From assembly GCF_910592395.1 (NCBI RefSeq), contig NC_088311.1, positions 14,946,501 through 15,010,500 on the forward strand: DNA of 64,000 nt, given 5' to 3'. The stretch comes from Lineus longissimus. Its lineage: Eukaryota; Nemertea; Pilidiophora; Heteronemertea; Lineidae. The notes under the pieces are model-generated. The model had not been told where the DNA came from. It saw only the letters and a list, made by a program, of their open reading frames with translations, and did not search any database. A program made the position numbers and the translations under genes. Positions 9,338 to 20,589 of the stretch are shown here, in pieces; positions within the stretch are counted from its first letter, which is position 1, and every line of letters begins with the position of its first letter.

Positions 9338-9402
9338 GGGGGGGGGGGGGGGGAATAATAATAATAATAATAATAATAATAGTAATAATAATAATAATAA
9401 CC
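9338..9402. repeat. Poly-G run and (AAT)n microsatellite
   Basis: A run of about 17 G is followed by tandem AAT/AATAGT units. The BEL/Pao protease frame stops exactly where this array starts, so the microsatellite marks the truncation point. Confidence 0.85.
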
Positions 9403-10933
9403 AAACTTATCTGCGAACCTGAATCAATCAAGGCACGGCATGGTAACTGACCATTAGCAGCGCGAATCTGAACCAAAGCTGTTGGTAGTAGAGAGTTTCA
9501 CTGCTGTCCTCAGAACTCGCAACGTACACATGAGAAGTACCGGAACCGGAAGCCGCACTTTTCTGCACCTCAGGGTTACCGAAATGTAACACTGGATGGT
9601 GTTTTCTATTACAATGGCTACAACTTGCGGGTTTCGGACAATTTACGATATAATGCTTTCGAGAGAAACAATTCAGGCACAAGCGTAAATCGCGCACTTT
9701 GTTCTTGCGCTCCTCCTGAGATAATGCCAGAAACTCGTTACATTGCGGTAATCTATGGTCACCATAACAGAGAAAGCACTGATCCCGGTTTGATGCCGAG
9801 TGCATCACATTCTGCGACCGACTACTCCCATTCGAATGCCACGTATCTGATGAGGGCCGTTTGCCCTTTGCTCCTTTCTGCTCCGTCAATTCCATCGCCC
9901 TAGCAAACTCGTTCAAGAATTTTACCATATCCTCGAATCTCGGATTTTTAGCCGTCGAAACATGCCGTTCCCATTCCATCCTCGTCTCCCGGTCCAACTT
10001 GACTTTCAGCACGTACACCAACCACGAATCCCACGATTCCGTAGGCTCCTTCAGATTACGTAACGCTTGAACATTTTCGTAGAGTTTTGCGCATAAGTTT
10101 CGAATACCATGTACGTTTTGCGATTGCATCGGAAAGAGATTGAATAAATTGTGAAAATGAGCATCTCTGATTTTGCGCACATTGTCATACCTCATTTTCA
10201 ACTGATCAATTGCGATTCCATAATTCTCATCCTTCAAGGTCAAACTCTTGACCAAATTGAAAGCCTCGCCCTTGAGACAAGACTTCAGATACTGCAGTTT
10301 TTGCACTGGTTTCAAGTTCTAACGATCATGCACCGCACAGACGAAAATGTCAAAGAATTCTGTCCACTCAGTGTAACCTCCACTAAAAGTTCTCAAGTCC
10401 AGTTTTGGCACTCTAGCACAACTGTCACCATTATCAGCCGATTTTGGTTTGCTTACTATGTCTTTGAATGTTGCAAGTAACTTACTTTGCGATTCAACCA
10501 GTTCTTGTGTGCTCTCCTTTTGTGATTCAACCAGCTCCTTTTGCGACTCAACCAGCTGTTTAACCAATGCCATCACTGTCGGATCTGCGGTTTCGGGCAC
10601 CAATTTCACGTCAGGAGGAAACAAAGTAGTCCTTATTTTCTCGATCATATTCGTAATTTCGGAACACGTATCTTGAAACGCTCCGTATGACTTATAAATG
10701 ACCTCCTAGTCCTTTTCCTTGGCTTCTTCAACTAATTCCTCATACAGTTTTTCGTACCGATCCTCATAGGTCTTTAGTGTTTCCGATTTCTTCTCTAATA
10801 TTCTCAATGAGACCCTCTTTGGATTCACCTTGTCTAAATAGTAGAGAGCATTCACTTGGTCGTAAATCAAGGTCACGTGCTGCTCTAGTGCCATTCTTTT
10901 TTTCGCCTGTTTATCCATTTTGTCGAATTTCAC
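9403..10933 (-). pseudogene. BEL/Pao retrotransposon gag and start of protease (relic)
   Basis: Read leftward from 10933, the frame holds an N-terminal helical region, a tandem 'ELVESQKELVESQKE' coiled segment, 'LDLRTFSGGYTEWTEFFDIF' and 'KLQYLKSCLKGEAFNLVKSL' (the Pao gag core, DUF1759-like), then zinc-knuckle-like Cys/His motifs (CFLCYGDHRLPQC, then CLNCFSRKHYIVNC). The protease start 'CRALIDSGSQISLV' (Asp-Ser-Gly active site) follows one frame over near 9470. Two in-frame TAG codons interrupt gag (at 10706-10708 and 10316-10318). RT, RNase H and integrase are absent. No LTR was identified with confidence. Confidence 0.8.
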
Positions 10934-11880
10934 TGAGAGTCATTCAAAACCCAAATCGAAATACCACTAGTACCTTTTCAAGGCTCGAATCGTTTCGTTT
11001 GGAACAAGGCTGAATTCACCATCTATATCGGGTTTCCACAAGTACCACAAAGGGTCGAGTCGTTTCAGTCACAAGTCACAAAGTTTCATTCACAAACTAT
11101 CCAAAGGTTCATGCTATCCAAGGTTCGTTCGTTTTGCACTATCCACGTATCAAAAGTCGGCACTCTGCACTATTCGCTGTACCCGGTTGGAGAGACCATG
11201 AATGGGCTCGTTTTCGAAATAGTTGATAACTAACGATGGTTCACATAAGAGGAATGTATATTCTTCGAGATAAAATCATATATATTGCAACTGCACAAAA
11301 AAACATTCTACACTATGGCACAGCTGGAACTAGACTAACAAATTCTAAACCCAACTAACTAACATACTGTCTTTTCATCGATAAACCACCGGTTCCTAAT
11401 ATTCAGGCCAAACCAACCTTATGATGGTACGTGGTAGAGGATCACAATACACGCATGGTAACGACCAATATCAGTAGACTGTCAACTTGGAAGGCAGGCC
11501 TAGGTTTTAGAGGGGCTGCTGTATGTTTCACAGGTGACCTAATAGGGTTGCGTCATTTGTATGGACGAGTGCCGCGGCGGAATAATACGGGGTGTCCCAC
11601 AAAATACTCCACCGGTTTTTACGGGGTGTTTAATTTCAAAATTTGAGTACCTTAAAAAGCGTAAAAAGGCATATCAAGGCTTGTTTGCTAAGTGTAATGG
11701 ATGATTGAAAGAAAGGAACTTTGAACAACAATGTCTGGTCCATAGTTTGGAGAATTACCTTAGCATTTTAGTTGGGACACCACGTAGGCTTAAAAGGGCA
11801 AAAACTATTGAGTAATCAGTGCGGTTTCAGGCGTATATAAAGTTTGGGTACTGATGGAAACCTCTTCTTGCCTAGCCTAC
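10934..11880. other. BEL/Pao leader or flank, then unassigned sequence
   Basis: Right of the gag start the sequence has short words such as 'caaaggttc', 'tatccaagg' and 'gagtcgtttc' repeated between 10975 and 11150, as in an untranslated leader. A 'ggtgtccca' word at 11590 recurs inverted at about 11768 (tgggacacc), a possible ~190-bp MITE, but the match is too short to call. Confidence 0.35.
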
Positions 11881-11893
11881 AACTTGTAGAAAT

Positions 11894-13252
11894 ATGGATG
11901 AGCCACTGCCTAAAAGAAAGCGTAGTTATTCTGTGTCGGAGAAGCTGCGATACCTGCAAGACTTTGAGATTGCCATTGGAAATGGCACTGTGCGAACGAT
12001 GACAGAATTTGCCAACCACCACAACATACCTTTTGAGACGTTTCGCAGGTGGAACCGTCATGACCTGGAATTGAAGGAGGAGCAGAACCAGGGCAAAGAC
12101 CGAAAGGTGAAGCAGAGGTTGATTGGTTACTGGCCTGAGGTCGAAGACCAACTAGAAATTTGGTTCCGGGATGTTCGGCGAAGACGTCTACCTGTTGTGA
12201 TCCAGGATGTCCAGGAGAAGGCCGTGCAACTATTCCACACCTGGTGGGATGCCCTCCCAGAAGAGCGCTGACAACTCGCCACAGAAGCAAAACCACTAAT
12301 GCATGATTTCCATGCATCCAACGGCTGGGTGGAACGTTTTATGAAGAGGAAGGACATCAGCCTGCGAAAAGTCACGAAGAACACTACCACCATTCCAGAA
12401 AACGCCGTTGTCCTGGTTCGAAACTTTCGCGATGAAATAACCAACACCATCGAAAATGTTGGTATACCAATGCGCCTGTTTTTCAACATGGACCAGACTT
12501 TCCTCCTTTTTGACCTCCGCCTAATGTACACCCTCAATGAGAAAGGCGGCAAGGCTGTTGATGCACGAACCTCCAGGAAGAATGCAAAGCTGGGATGTTC
12601 TGTTACACTTTGCGTGGCGGCGAATGGCGATAAGATGCGAGCCCACATCACCTTTCCGAGAAGAGGATTTGTTCGCGCGCTTCGAGCTCTGGAAGAGGCC
12701 GAGTTGCCCGAAAACGTTCTGGTCACATCGTCCACCACGGGATGGGTCAGACAGGAGACGAGTCACCATTGGCTTGACGAAATCTTCATCCCATACGTCC
12801 ATGAGGCCCATGCTGAACATTTCATACTTTTGGTGGATCAGTTCAGAGTACATCGAACGGAGAACTTCAGGAATCGTCTCACTGCAGAAGGGGGCAGACT
12901 CAACTTTGTACCGGCCGGATGCACATCTTTGGCTCAACCCCTGGATGTGGCTGTCATGAGATCATTCAAATGTCACGCCAGACAAGCATGGAAGTCATGG
13001 AAGACCGAAAACACCAACGAAGCAGGCCAGTGTGATCCAATTGGACTCAGAGATGTTGTCAACATCGTCAGCCGTGCCTTGGAAGCGATCAGCCCAGAGG
13101 TCGTCGAGCATGGATTTGAGAAAGCGTTACGCCCACAGAACATAGACGCAGGTCCACACCCAGTTCCAGATGACGACGATGATGACAAACAGGGGGTAGA
13201 ATTCCTCAATCTGCCTGATGAGTTTGAGCCTGAGATAGCAGGGCAGTATTAG
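11894..13252 (+). pseudogene. pogo-family (Tigger-like) DDE transposase with one nonsense codon
   Basis: One frame runs from ATG 11894 to TAG at 13250, interrupted by a single TGA at 12269-12271. Residues ~10-60 form a Psq-type helix-turn-helix with basic N-terminus (PLPKRKRSYSVSEKLRYLQD), followed by a CENP-B-like second DNA-binding domain ('NGWVERFMKRKDISL'). The DDE_1 catalytic core has 'FFNMDQTFLLF', 'HFILLVDQFRVH' and 'CTSLAQPLDVAVM', giving the three acidic residues. The tail is acidic ('VPDDDDDDKQG'). The stop is in CGC TGA CAA context, compatible with CGA-to-TGA decay. I could not identify terminal inverted repeats. Confidence 0.8.
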
Positions 13253-13915
13253 CAATCGGGTCAACAGAGACAATCGGCAACTGAACCAGAATAAAAATAA
13301 AAAATAATGAATAAAAAAATTAGAAAAAACAGAAATGAGAAATAAAAAATAAAAACAATGAATAAAGGCAAAAAAAGATGAATAAAGATTGGCTGAAAGC
13401 CAATCTGAATAAACCTGAATGCATGAAGCGTCGCTGTCTTGAAGCGATGCTGGTAGAGCCCCCAAAAGGCCTGTGATGCCCACTCCAACGCATTTTATGT
13501 GAGAAAGGGTTAACGTTGATCTATCAAACAGACCCAAACCGCAAAACCGCACTGAAACCGCAAACTCAGACCGCAAACCACAATAAACGCGAGCGCTTTG
13601 CATATCCTATGTGTCTCGTTAGGCCAATCTGTCCTTCTACTAGTAACACACCTACTTCATTCAACTTTCGACCAATGATTGAAATGGTATTGTGCCCTGT
13701 GCTCGGGGTAGGCGTATGCATAAAGCCTAATGAACCGGTCTTACATCGATGAAAAGACGGTATACACAAACGGGTTACACCCAAATCCAGCAAAAGAATT
13801 CAGTTTCATTCCTATACACATAAAGAATCAAGGTAACAATTCACTAGCCATTCACTATAAGCTTAACTACTTTTCTAACTAGAGTCAGTCAATTCATATT
13901 TTAAGCGCGAACTAT
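13253..13915. other. A-rich tract, small hairpin, otherwise nothing recognised
   Basis: Bases 13290-13385 are A/T-rich 'aataaaaa' repeats directly after the pogo ORF. A perfect short hairpin (gattggctgaaagccaatc) lies at 13386-13404. Around 13530-13580 'accgcaaa' words recur. No gene was recognised. Confidence 0.4.
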
Positions 13916-13917
13916 AA

Positions 13918-13990
13918 ACATCCTCAAATTGAGATGGGGCTTGTATCTTTATCTGTGTGCAGTCCAAAGCACCGATTACGTTAGGGAAAC
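13918..13990 (-). pseudogene. Harbinger transposase exon fragment with first catalytic Asp
   Basis: A minus-strand acceptor (TTTGATTTTAG) opens the exon at 13990. In the phase demanded by the exon ending at 15643 it reads 'FPNVIGALDCTQIKIQAPSQ'. The family norm here is a D-G-T-H block, which reads D-C-T-Q, so the Asp survives but its neighbours have changed. Homology fades after 'FEDVY', near 13918. The fragment is short and was identified from motif and phase together. Confidence 0.65.
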
Positions 13991-13999
13991 CTAAAATCA

Positions 14000-15550
14000 A
14001 AGTGGAAGAACCATTAGGCAACACACAAACTGACCTGTATTAACTAACTTCATCATTCCCCGACCGCGCCCCGCCCTGGTCGACATCCACCTCCGGCTCC
14101 CTCTCCGATTTAGGTCCATCAGTCATTCAGTGTTCATTCTGTTGTTCAGTGAGTTGAGGGCATTTTTATGGATGCAATGCAATGCATGGAGGGATGATAT
14201 TGGTATAAGAAAACTATAGAACATACTACATACTCATGATATCGAGTACAGGCCAGACCTGACTGACCAAAAATCCATACAGCAGTAGTGTAGGCTGTAC
14301 ATGCCATGGATGATGGTCATGGGTGGACATACATGATACACAAGCACACAAGAACAGTGACAGTCGACAACTAACTACAGTCTACACTCGATCGACTCAA
14401 CTGCACAGTCACAGTGGCGCGGATGCGAGTATTCATTAGAATAGATGGCCGCATAGATACCTTCACATGATTATAAAGTTTCCAACAATCTAACAGCCGG
14501 TTATCAAGAGACAAACAACAGCATTGAACCACGCAGTTTCGCTTCCATGATGACACACGACACATGTGTGTGATGAAAAAAAACAGCTGATGAAGTTTGA
14601 CCTGTCCTTGACCTGTTAAAATATTCACCGTTACCAACAGCGATTTCTTCATTCACCGTTTGCTGATTGGAGAGGTTTGATCTGCTTAATATGCATGTTC
14701 ACCTATCGATTTTTGTCATTCATTTTGCTGTATGGAGCACTTTAAATAGTAGTGGGCTAGGAGCACATGGGATGGGAACTGATAACTCACACAACGTAGT
14801 GAGTGTAATGGTTACGTGTATGTATAAAGTGTAAACAAAATTCATATATCCATCATGTCCATCGAATCTGAAAAAATTTGTGCAGACCCATGACAGTTCC
14901 GGTTCCGGTACAATTTGTTGCATTCCATACGGGCCGCGCTTGCCGATCCTGCTTTCACGACGCACCGCAACCACAGTTACCATGATTCCCATTGTTGACG
15001 CAATTATTTCATGACGTCATGAGCCATTGACCAATCACGCAAGTAGATTTATTCACACCGGCGCCACTGTCTTGAAGTGTATCTAAAAATCGTCTGCTAG
15101 AACATACAGGACAACAACGTCGGCGGAGACAGTTGTGACATTTCATTGCAGACGAAGTAAACGTCCTCTTCTTCTCGATTTACGTACTTTACTTCAAAAA
15201 GTCAGTTTTAACACTACTGCACAAATATAGAGTGGTCTTAAAGTTCCATTTGGATAGAGATTTGACGGACTGATTTGGAAATTCATTCCAACCATGCAAC
15301 TGTTTCAGAAATGAGAAAAAGCTCCTGGGTGTCATGACATGCATTCAATTATTTTTTCACCACAAAGAGCTGCTTCTTTCAGCAGATATGAGACAGCTAC
15401 CGGGGCGGGGACTATTTCTTTATGGGGCCTTATTGTTCAGCGTCTCCAAGGAATTATATTTTTAGAGTCAAATGGGGGGGGGGGTTGGGGAGGCCTTCCC
15501 CCCAATGTACTGACTAAAACCTGTCACTTTCAGAGAACGGGGGAGGGGGT
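14000..15550. other. Gap between the two Harbinger exon fragments
   Basis: I recognised no coding exon here. A C-rich patch at 14055-14100 and a region rich in CpG at 14930-15130 are noted. Poly-G runs occur at 15474-15483 and around 15540. ORFs in this stretch show no family features. Confidence 0.35.
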
Positions 15551-15642
15551 TTGGGGGACTCATCCCCCAATGTACTGGCTCAATATGTCAGAAGGACAGT
15601 TGTGTGAGTTCACTAGAGATTGCTCTTTACATATTACAATAC

Positions 15643-16005
15643 CTGCAACTGCGAAGAAGCGCTTCTTAGTTTCTGTGGCTTCGTCGCCCCTCGGAAATTT
15701 TATGATTTCACTCATATATTTGATAATTTCATTCATGGTGGCCCTCACGATATGACACACGGAACTTTTCGACAGTCCATCTCCATCCCCGACCATTATT
15801 TGGAAGGACCCGCAAGCAAGGAAACGGAGACACACGCAAATTTGAAGTATGACAGGCAGTGCATGGCTTCGGTCGGTCGGACGCGTCAACTTTGGGCCGA
15901 ATACTTCAACGAAGACCATTATTGTGTCGGGCAGGAAACGAAATCTGTCTTTCACCCGCTTGGCAGAGTACTTCTCCAAGGGGTTTTGATGGTCTACGAG
16001 GCGTT
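15643..16005 (-). pseudogene. Harbinger transposase N-terminal exon
   Basis: The frame reads 'DHQNPLEKYSAKRVKDRFRF', then 'LPVILQICVCLRFLACGSFQ', 'GLSKSSVCHIVRATMNEIIK' and 'FPRGDEATETKKRFFAVAG', ending in a donor (GTTGCAG|GTATTG) at 15643. This is the standard N-terminal half of HARBI1-like transposases, including the helix-turn-helix (SKSSVCHIV). No convincing Met was found; the frame extends upstream of 15979. It splices in phase to the fragment at 13990. Confidence 0.7.
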
Positions 16006-16152
16006 TTTCAGGGCCTTGGGCTTAAGTTTTTTGGGTACTTAAGTCGGCTAGGCGAGTTAGGATTCTTTGTGAATCAACTTAAGACAAAACTTAAGAAATT
16101 CTCATACTTAAGTCACCAAAACAGACTTAAGATTCTTTGAGAAACCGGGCCC

Positions 16153-16305
16153 TGGCTGAATTGACCCTAGAATCCTTATTTCACTGCGAGGGCCACTATT
16201 ATTTGAAAATAACCTTCGACACACATCTCTAAATCTCAAGGGCGAGGCTATTCCCATGTCATGGCCACACTTCAAGGTCATGCTCATGTAGCACAAGGAC
16301 AAAAC
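16153..16305. other. Flank of the LTR element
   Basis: Short sequence with 'ttcaaggtcatg' words. Similar 'ttcaaggaca/aggtca' words resume on the far side of the LTR element at 18520-18760, consistent with one older repeat split by the insertion. Confidence 0.35.
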
Positions 16306-16511
16306 TGTATTGTACCTCTGAGAGGGCCCCTATTCCCCTGGCGGTACGGTGCTGCCGCCTGTCTGTAGTATGAATCACTACTTTGAAGTATGTTAAAAAG
16401 TCTGGACAAAATATAGCACATGCTACATGCTTGACATTTAGTGAGTTAGTTTCTTTCTGCTAACTACCAAGTTTACGAGGCCTGGGGCGCAGTGTCACCC
16501 CTTAAATGACA
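16306..16511 (+). repeat. 5' LTR
   Basis: Begins tgtattgtacctctgagagg and ends aaatgaca. It matches 18276-18481 with five substitutions and no indels. Confidence 0.85.
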
Positions 16512-16711
16512 CATCTGGCTTACCCTGGCAGGACATGAACCAACAGTTATAAACTTTATTTCATGATTTTGGAGGACATCAGGTGTCTCTCGGGAATCGG
16601 CACCGGCAAATCCAGCGAGAGTGCATGGCAGTAGCCAGTAGCATGCACCGTGCGTGACTGTGAGTACATCATGTACATTGCGTGAGAAAGATCAAGCATG
16701 CATTATAGTAC

Positions 16712-17254
16712 ATGTGTATATGGATTGCGATGCTGCCTTTATTTATAATGGCCTATAGATCCTCTGTACATAATAGCACTGGAAAAACGCCACATTATAT
16801 GTTGACGGCGAGGGAAATGAAAGTTCCACTGGATCTCCTGTACTCCAAACCATCCGAGTCCGAGGCCTCTGTGCCAGCTTACATCAGGCAGTTGGAGGAA
16901 CGCTTTCACAAAGCCTATGCTCTTGCTCGCAACCATCTCAAGTTAGCTCAAAGAGTCCAAAAGAAACAATTTGAGCCATCTGATTTTATCTATAAGTCTA
17001 TCAAACTGGGTGACTTCGTTTGGTACTTTAATCCCAGAAAGACATTTAAAGGGGATCGTCATCTACCATGGCGTGGACCGTACTTGGTGCAAGAGGTAGC
17101 TTCGGATTTCACTGTCACTATCCAGTTGGATCGAGAAGGTGGAACATATCGCACTCGCGCTGACAAACTTCGTTTAGCCCATGGTGTAACTCTGGACAAT
17201 TGGCGAATAGCAAATAGACAGGAGGCTGAAAGCTCTTTTGCCCTGGCCAGTTAG
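16712..17254 (+). pseudogene. Integrase C-terminal part of Ty3/gypsy pol
   Basis: The conserved part begins at 'LPLFIMAYRSSVHNSTGKTP', the end of the integrase catalytic domain, where Ty3/gypsy integrases have an aYRss-h-sTg-tP block. It continues through a helical region and a C-terminal module 'LGDFVWYFNPRKTFKG', 'LPWRGPYLVQEV' and 'YRTRADKLRLAH', as in gypsy integrases that bind the 3' terminal region. The frame ends at TAG 17252. The catalytic DDE residues are upstream and deleted. Confidence 0.8.
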
Positions 17255-18260
17255 AGATGGATTCTGCACGCTAGCTGATGCTTGGAGCCCAATATTAGCT
17301 AGCTATAGCGGTCAAATTATGAGTGCTCTGTTTGGCTTTTAACATTGTGCTTGTGTTTGCTTACTGACTGCGCATTTGATTGCATGCGAGTGTGAATGGT
17401 GTGTGAATCAGGTTGAGGTAATCCGGAAGCCTCATCCATTTTGAATCTTTATATTATTAGTGGCAGGTCAATGTGCATTCACTAGTACGGGATAGTGTTA
17501 TGATAAGGCATGGGTGGTTGGACAGTGTAGGCCTAACTCGGTTTATATTTTTGGAGAATTTTTGATCTTTCTGTCAAATGTTATCACCTTTTTGTGCCAT
17601 CACTTTATGCCATTAGAGACTTTGTATATTTGTACCTCTGGTTTTGTACTTAACAACTGTATTTCCTCTCTTCATGCCAGTTCGGTGTCAGGTTTTATCC
17701 ATGGTGCAATTCTGAGTGTGGATATTTCGAGGCTCATTATGGACCTCTTGAGCAATGACTCTTTATTCAAGCACATTTCGGGGTCGACCGGATTGCTTTG
17801 CCGGCCGTGAATTTATTGGACTTTGTTTTTCGACTGTGTAGAATCTGAACGTTGAACTGTATTTTCAACTGGCATTTTAACTTGCATTTACGGTATGTTA
17901 TATTACCGGTTATATCTTCTGCATTTTTGATATAAATGTATGGGCCAAATTTTGACTTTTGTACCAGGGTACACGGGTAATTTGATAATTTTGTTTCTTT
18001 ACGATTGCATTTGTATTCACCTGTGCTCTTCATCATCCAGGTAGGTCTAAGTATGCTGTTTATCATTATTTCGAATTTGATAGGAGCGACTCAGTTGGTT
18101 GAGCGACTTCCTCACACTCGTCTTGTTAGAACTCCTTCGACATATATGCCTGTTTCATGCACTGTAGCGTACATACTTTTAATATTTCTTTATATATAGA
18201 CCTAGTTAAGTTTAATTCTGTAAGATCTTTTGTTTAAGTATAGCAGGAGCTTTGATACGC
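17255..18260 (+). other. Non-coding 3' interior of the LTR element
   Basis: Follows the pol stop and runs to the polypurine tract. No second ORF (for example env) was recognised. A tRNA box-A-like word occurs at 18085 but without a matching B box. Confidence 0.4.
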
Positions 18261-18272
18261 TTGGGGAGGGGG
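18261..18272 (+). other. Polypurine tract
   Basis: The sequence ttggggaggggg followed by tga immediately precedes the 3' LTR, the position expected for the plus-strand primer. Confidence 0.7.
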
Positions 18273-18275
18273 TGA

Positions 18276-18481
18276 TGTATTGTACCTCTGAGAGGGCCCC
18301 TATTCTCCTGGCGGTACGGTGCTGCCGCCTGTCTGTAGTATGAATCACTCCTTTGAAGTATGTTAAAAAGTCTGGACAAAATATAGCACATGCTGCATGC
18401 TTGACATTTAGTGAGTTAGTTTCTTTCTGCTAACTACCAAGTTTACGAGGCCTGAGGCGCAGTGTCACCCCTGAAATGACA
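18276..18481 (+). repeat. 3' LTR
   Basis: Same length as the 5' LTR, five substitutions, TG...CA ends. Confidence 0.85.
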
Positions 18482-20589
18482 CAAAAACCACAGTTCGGGT
18501 CAAAAATAACCTCGCTTTTCAAGGACAAACTCTAAAAATCAATCTTACACTCAAACTCACGTTTATTTTCAAACCTTTTTAAGTCAAGGGCATTGGACAT
18601 CAAGGCCACATGTCATTACCATGTAATTAGGTCAAACTGAGGGGTATAGGGATGCTTCATTTCAAGGACAAAACCCAAAATCACGTTCTGACACATTCTA
18701 AGTCAAGGTTATGGACCTATCTTTCCCTCACTTCAAGGTCAAAGTCCTTGGAACTCAAGGATACCCCTAATTAGCTAATTAGACCGCTAATTAGCATACT
18801 AAATAGGTCAATTGCGAACCCAAGTAGCCGGTATACTACTTGCCAGGTGCGTAGTTTGCTGGCCATGCGGAGGTTCGGATTTCTCACTACTAGACCCTCT
18901 TTCACTTTGCGTATTGACTAACATGGACGTGAAGTGTAGACCCATAGGCAGTCTTTCCGCAAGGATTGAATGAAAAGGGGGTACAATGCTTTTTTAAAAA
19001 GCAATTTTGATGCAGTAAAACAACATTTCAGGCGTAAAAAAGGTCATAAAATCCTATTTTAACTTAAACATTAACTTCAAATTAATTGCCCACTTCGCAC
19101 CAGGAAGCGGTGCGTACTCGTGCAAGCCATAACAAAGCCAGTCTTCAATTGGCTTGACCAGCACAAAAAAATACCATATTTCTAGGGGGCGGAAGTCTTT
19201 TTAAAAACATGGACGCTTCTGTTTTTGGTTCATGCAGTTCAGCTTTAATTTCACGATTTTGCGTAAACCCCGATGAATCTGTTTTAGAATGCTCAGAGTC
19301 AGAGAGCAATCGAATTGTGTGCTATGGTAGAAATCTTGTGTTTGATGTGTCGGCCAAGCCTAACACTTGATTTTGTACAGAAAAACAGCATGCTGTATAC
19401 CGATAATGAATGAAATGAAATGGCCACAATTTTCACAAGACTCCCTATGGATTGTTGGAGAAAAGAAAGAAGGAAAGATGCATTGGGACTGCGACATTTT
19501 ATTTTACGGCCCTGATTTGCTGTATATTTTGCATCATACAACAGTTGAACTGGATTGATGTTATGATAACGAAACGAAATGAAAAAAGACAATGCTTTGG
19601 TTGAAGGGACGATGTGAAACGAATATGGAAACCGTTACGCGAATAGGAACACTGTATTTTTTGTTTTCACCGGAGCCAAGTTTATGCCCGCCCGCAATCT
19701 GACCATCCGATGGCAACGTTATATTTTAAGTTGCAGAGAGAAGCAAATGCCAAATCTGGACTTAACTCTACCGTCTTTACTTTACAAGGACGGATTTTTC
19801 TTAGTTAACGAGACAATAAGAATGTGTGATGGATTGTTTTTGAAAGTCAGTGTATTGAATGAGGATTGTGAGAAAAAGATGCTTTTTGAGTTTGAAATGG
19901 GAAGCAGAACTAAAGTGATTGAAACCAGAGTTGGAATAATTTGATTACAAAGCTTTATTTGTGTCGTACTTAGCATAAGAACATTTCGTAATGGCTTATG
20001 TCATTTGTGTATTTAGAGGATGCTAGAGGATTAGTAGATTGATGGATTTGATTGATGAGTAGATGGATGATTGGGTAAGTTGTTTGATCTAATGTGTTGA
20101 TTGCCACCAAAGTTGTTGTGTGCTTTAGATTAAAATGTTTATATATCATAACTGGATACTGTAAAGCTCTTTGATGGTGGTATAAGTACATAAGCTTTAG
20201 TCTTGTGTTTCCAGGTGGCCTGGATGTCTGAAATGACTATGTTATTCCTGTCGACATAACATCTGTCAGGGTCTCTTCCAGACAACTTGATAACAGGATG
20301 CAGGAGATTATAGCTTTATCCGATTATAAGCATTGTTATTTGAGTGTGGTTGAGTGTGCATCTGTTAAGGAATTATTTTAGCAGATTTCAGGTATGGGAA
20401 AATAATTAGTTTTGGTGAGGTTAGTTTTGATTTTGCTTTCGTGATTAAACCCTTTGCTTTGCATATTTTTGAGTTTTAAATTTTTTGCAAAATTTCCATC
20501 ATATTGGGGGGGGGGGGGGGTTGAAAAATATGCATATGTATGAGCCTAATTAGGATCACTGGTAGCAGCCAATAGGAACATACTGTGCC
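18482..20589. other. No supported gene; dispersed repeats and a poly-G run
   Basis: Bases 18520-18760 contain several 'caaggacaaa/aaggtcaa' words. A single ORF at 19684-19944 (86 residues, plus strand) contains 'LFLKVSVLNEDCEKKMLFEF' but I recognise no family and see no splice-supported extension. A G run of about 15 lies at 20507-20521. Confidence 0.4.

Larger units (their letters stand above)
13918..16152 (-). mobile_element. Dismembered PIF/Harbinger element (second locus)
   Basis: The minus strand starts at a probable terminal repeat, GGGCCCGGTTTCTCAAAGAA (16152 leftward), followed by a leader with several 'cttaag' words, a transposase N-terminal exon (15643 to ~16005) and, 1.65 kb further on, a matching second exon (13918-13990). 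The other terminus was not found. The intron-sized gap is GC-rich in places and contains poly-G runs at 15474-15483 and 15540-15555; it may hold another insertion. Confidence 0.65.
16306..18481 (+). mobile_element. Internally deleted LTR retrotransposon (Ty3/gypsy-like)
   Basis: Two direct 206-bp repeats (16306-16511 and 18276-18481) start TG and end CA. By eye they differ at five positions. A purine-rich tract (ggggaggggg) lies just before the right copy. The 1.76-kb interior keeps only the 3' end of pol. Flanks read 'acaaaa' on the left and 'acaaaaa' on the right, a likely 5-bp duplication (CAAAA) with one base of uncertainty at the border. gag, protease, RT and the integrase core are missing, so it cannot move on its own. 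Confidence 0.8.

Noticed and set aside
11590-11780. Possible pogo or mariner terminal inverted repeats (ggtgtccca / tgggacacc)
   Set aside because: Only nine bases match, both lie left of the transposase and no partner exists on its right.
15339-15755. 138-codon plus-strand ORF
   Set aside because: It crosses two poly-G runs and then runs antisense to the Harbinger N-terminal exon; no family resemblance.
18085-18140. tRNA-like box A (ctcagttggttgagcg) inside the LTR element
   Set aside because: No B box (ggttcgaatcc-like) at the right distance and no cloverleaf; probably chance or a very old SINE scrap.
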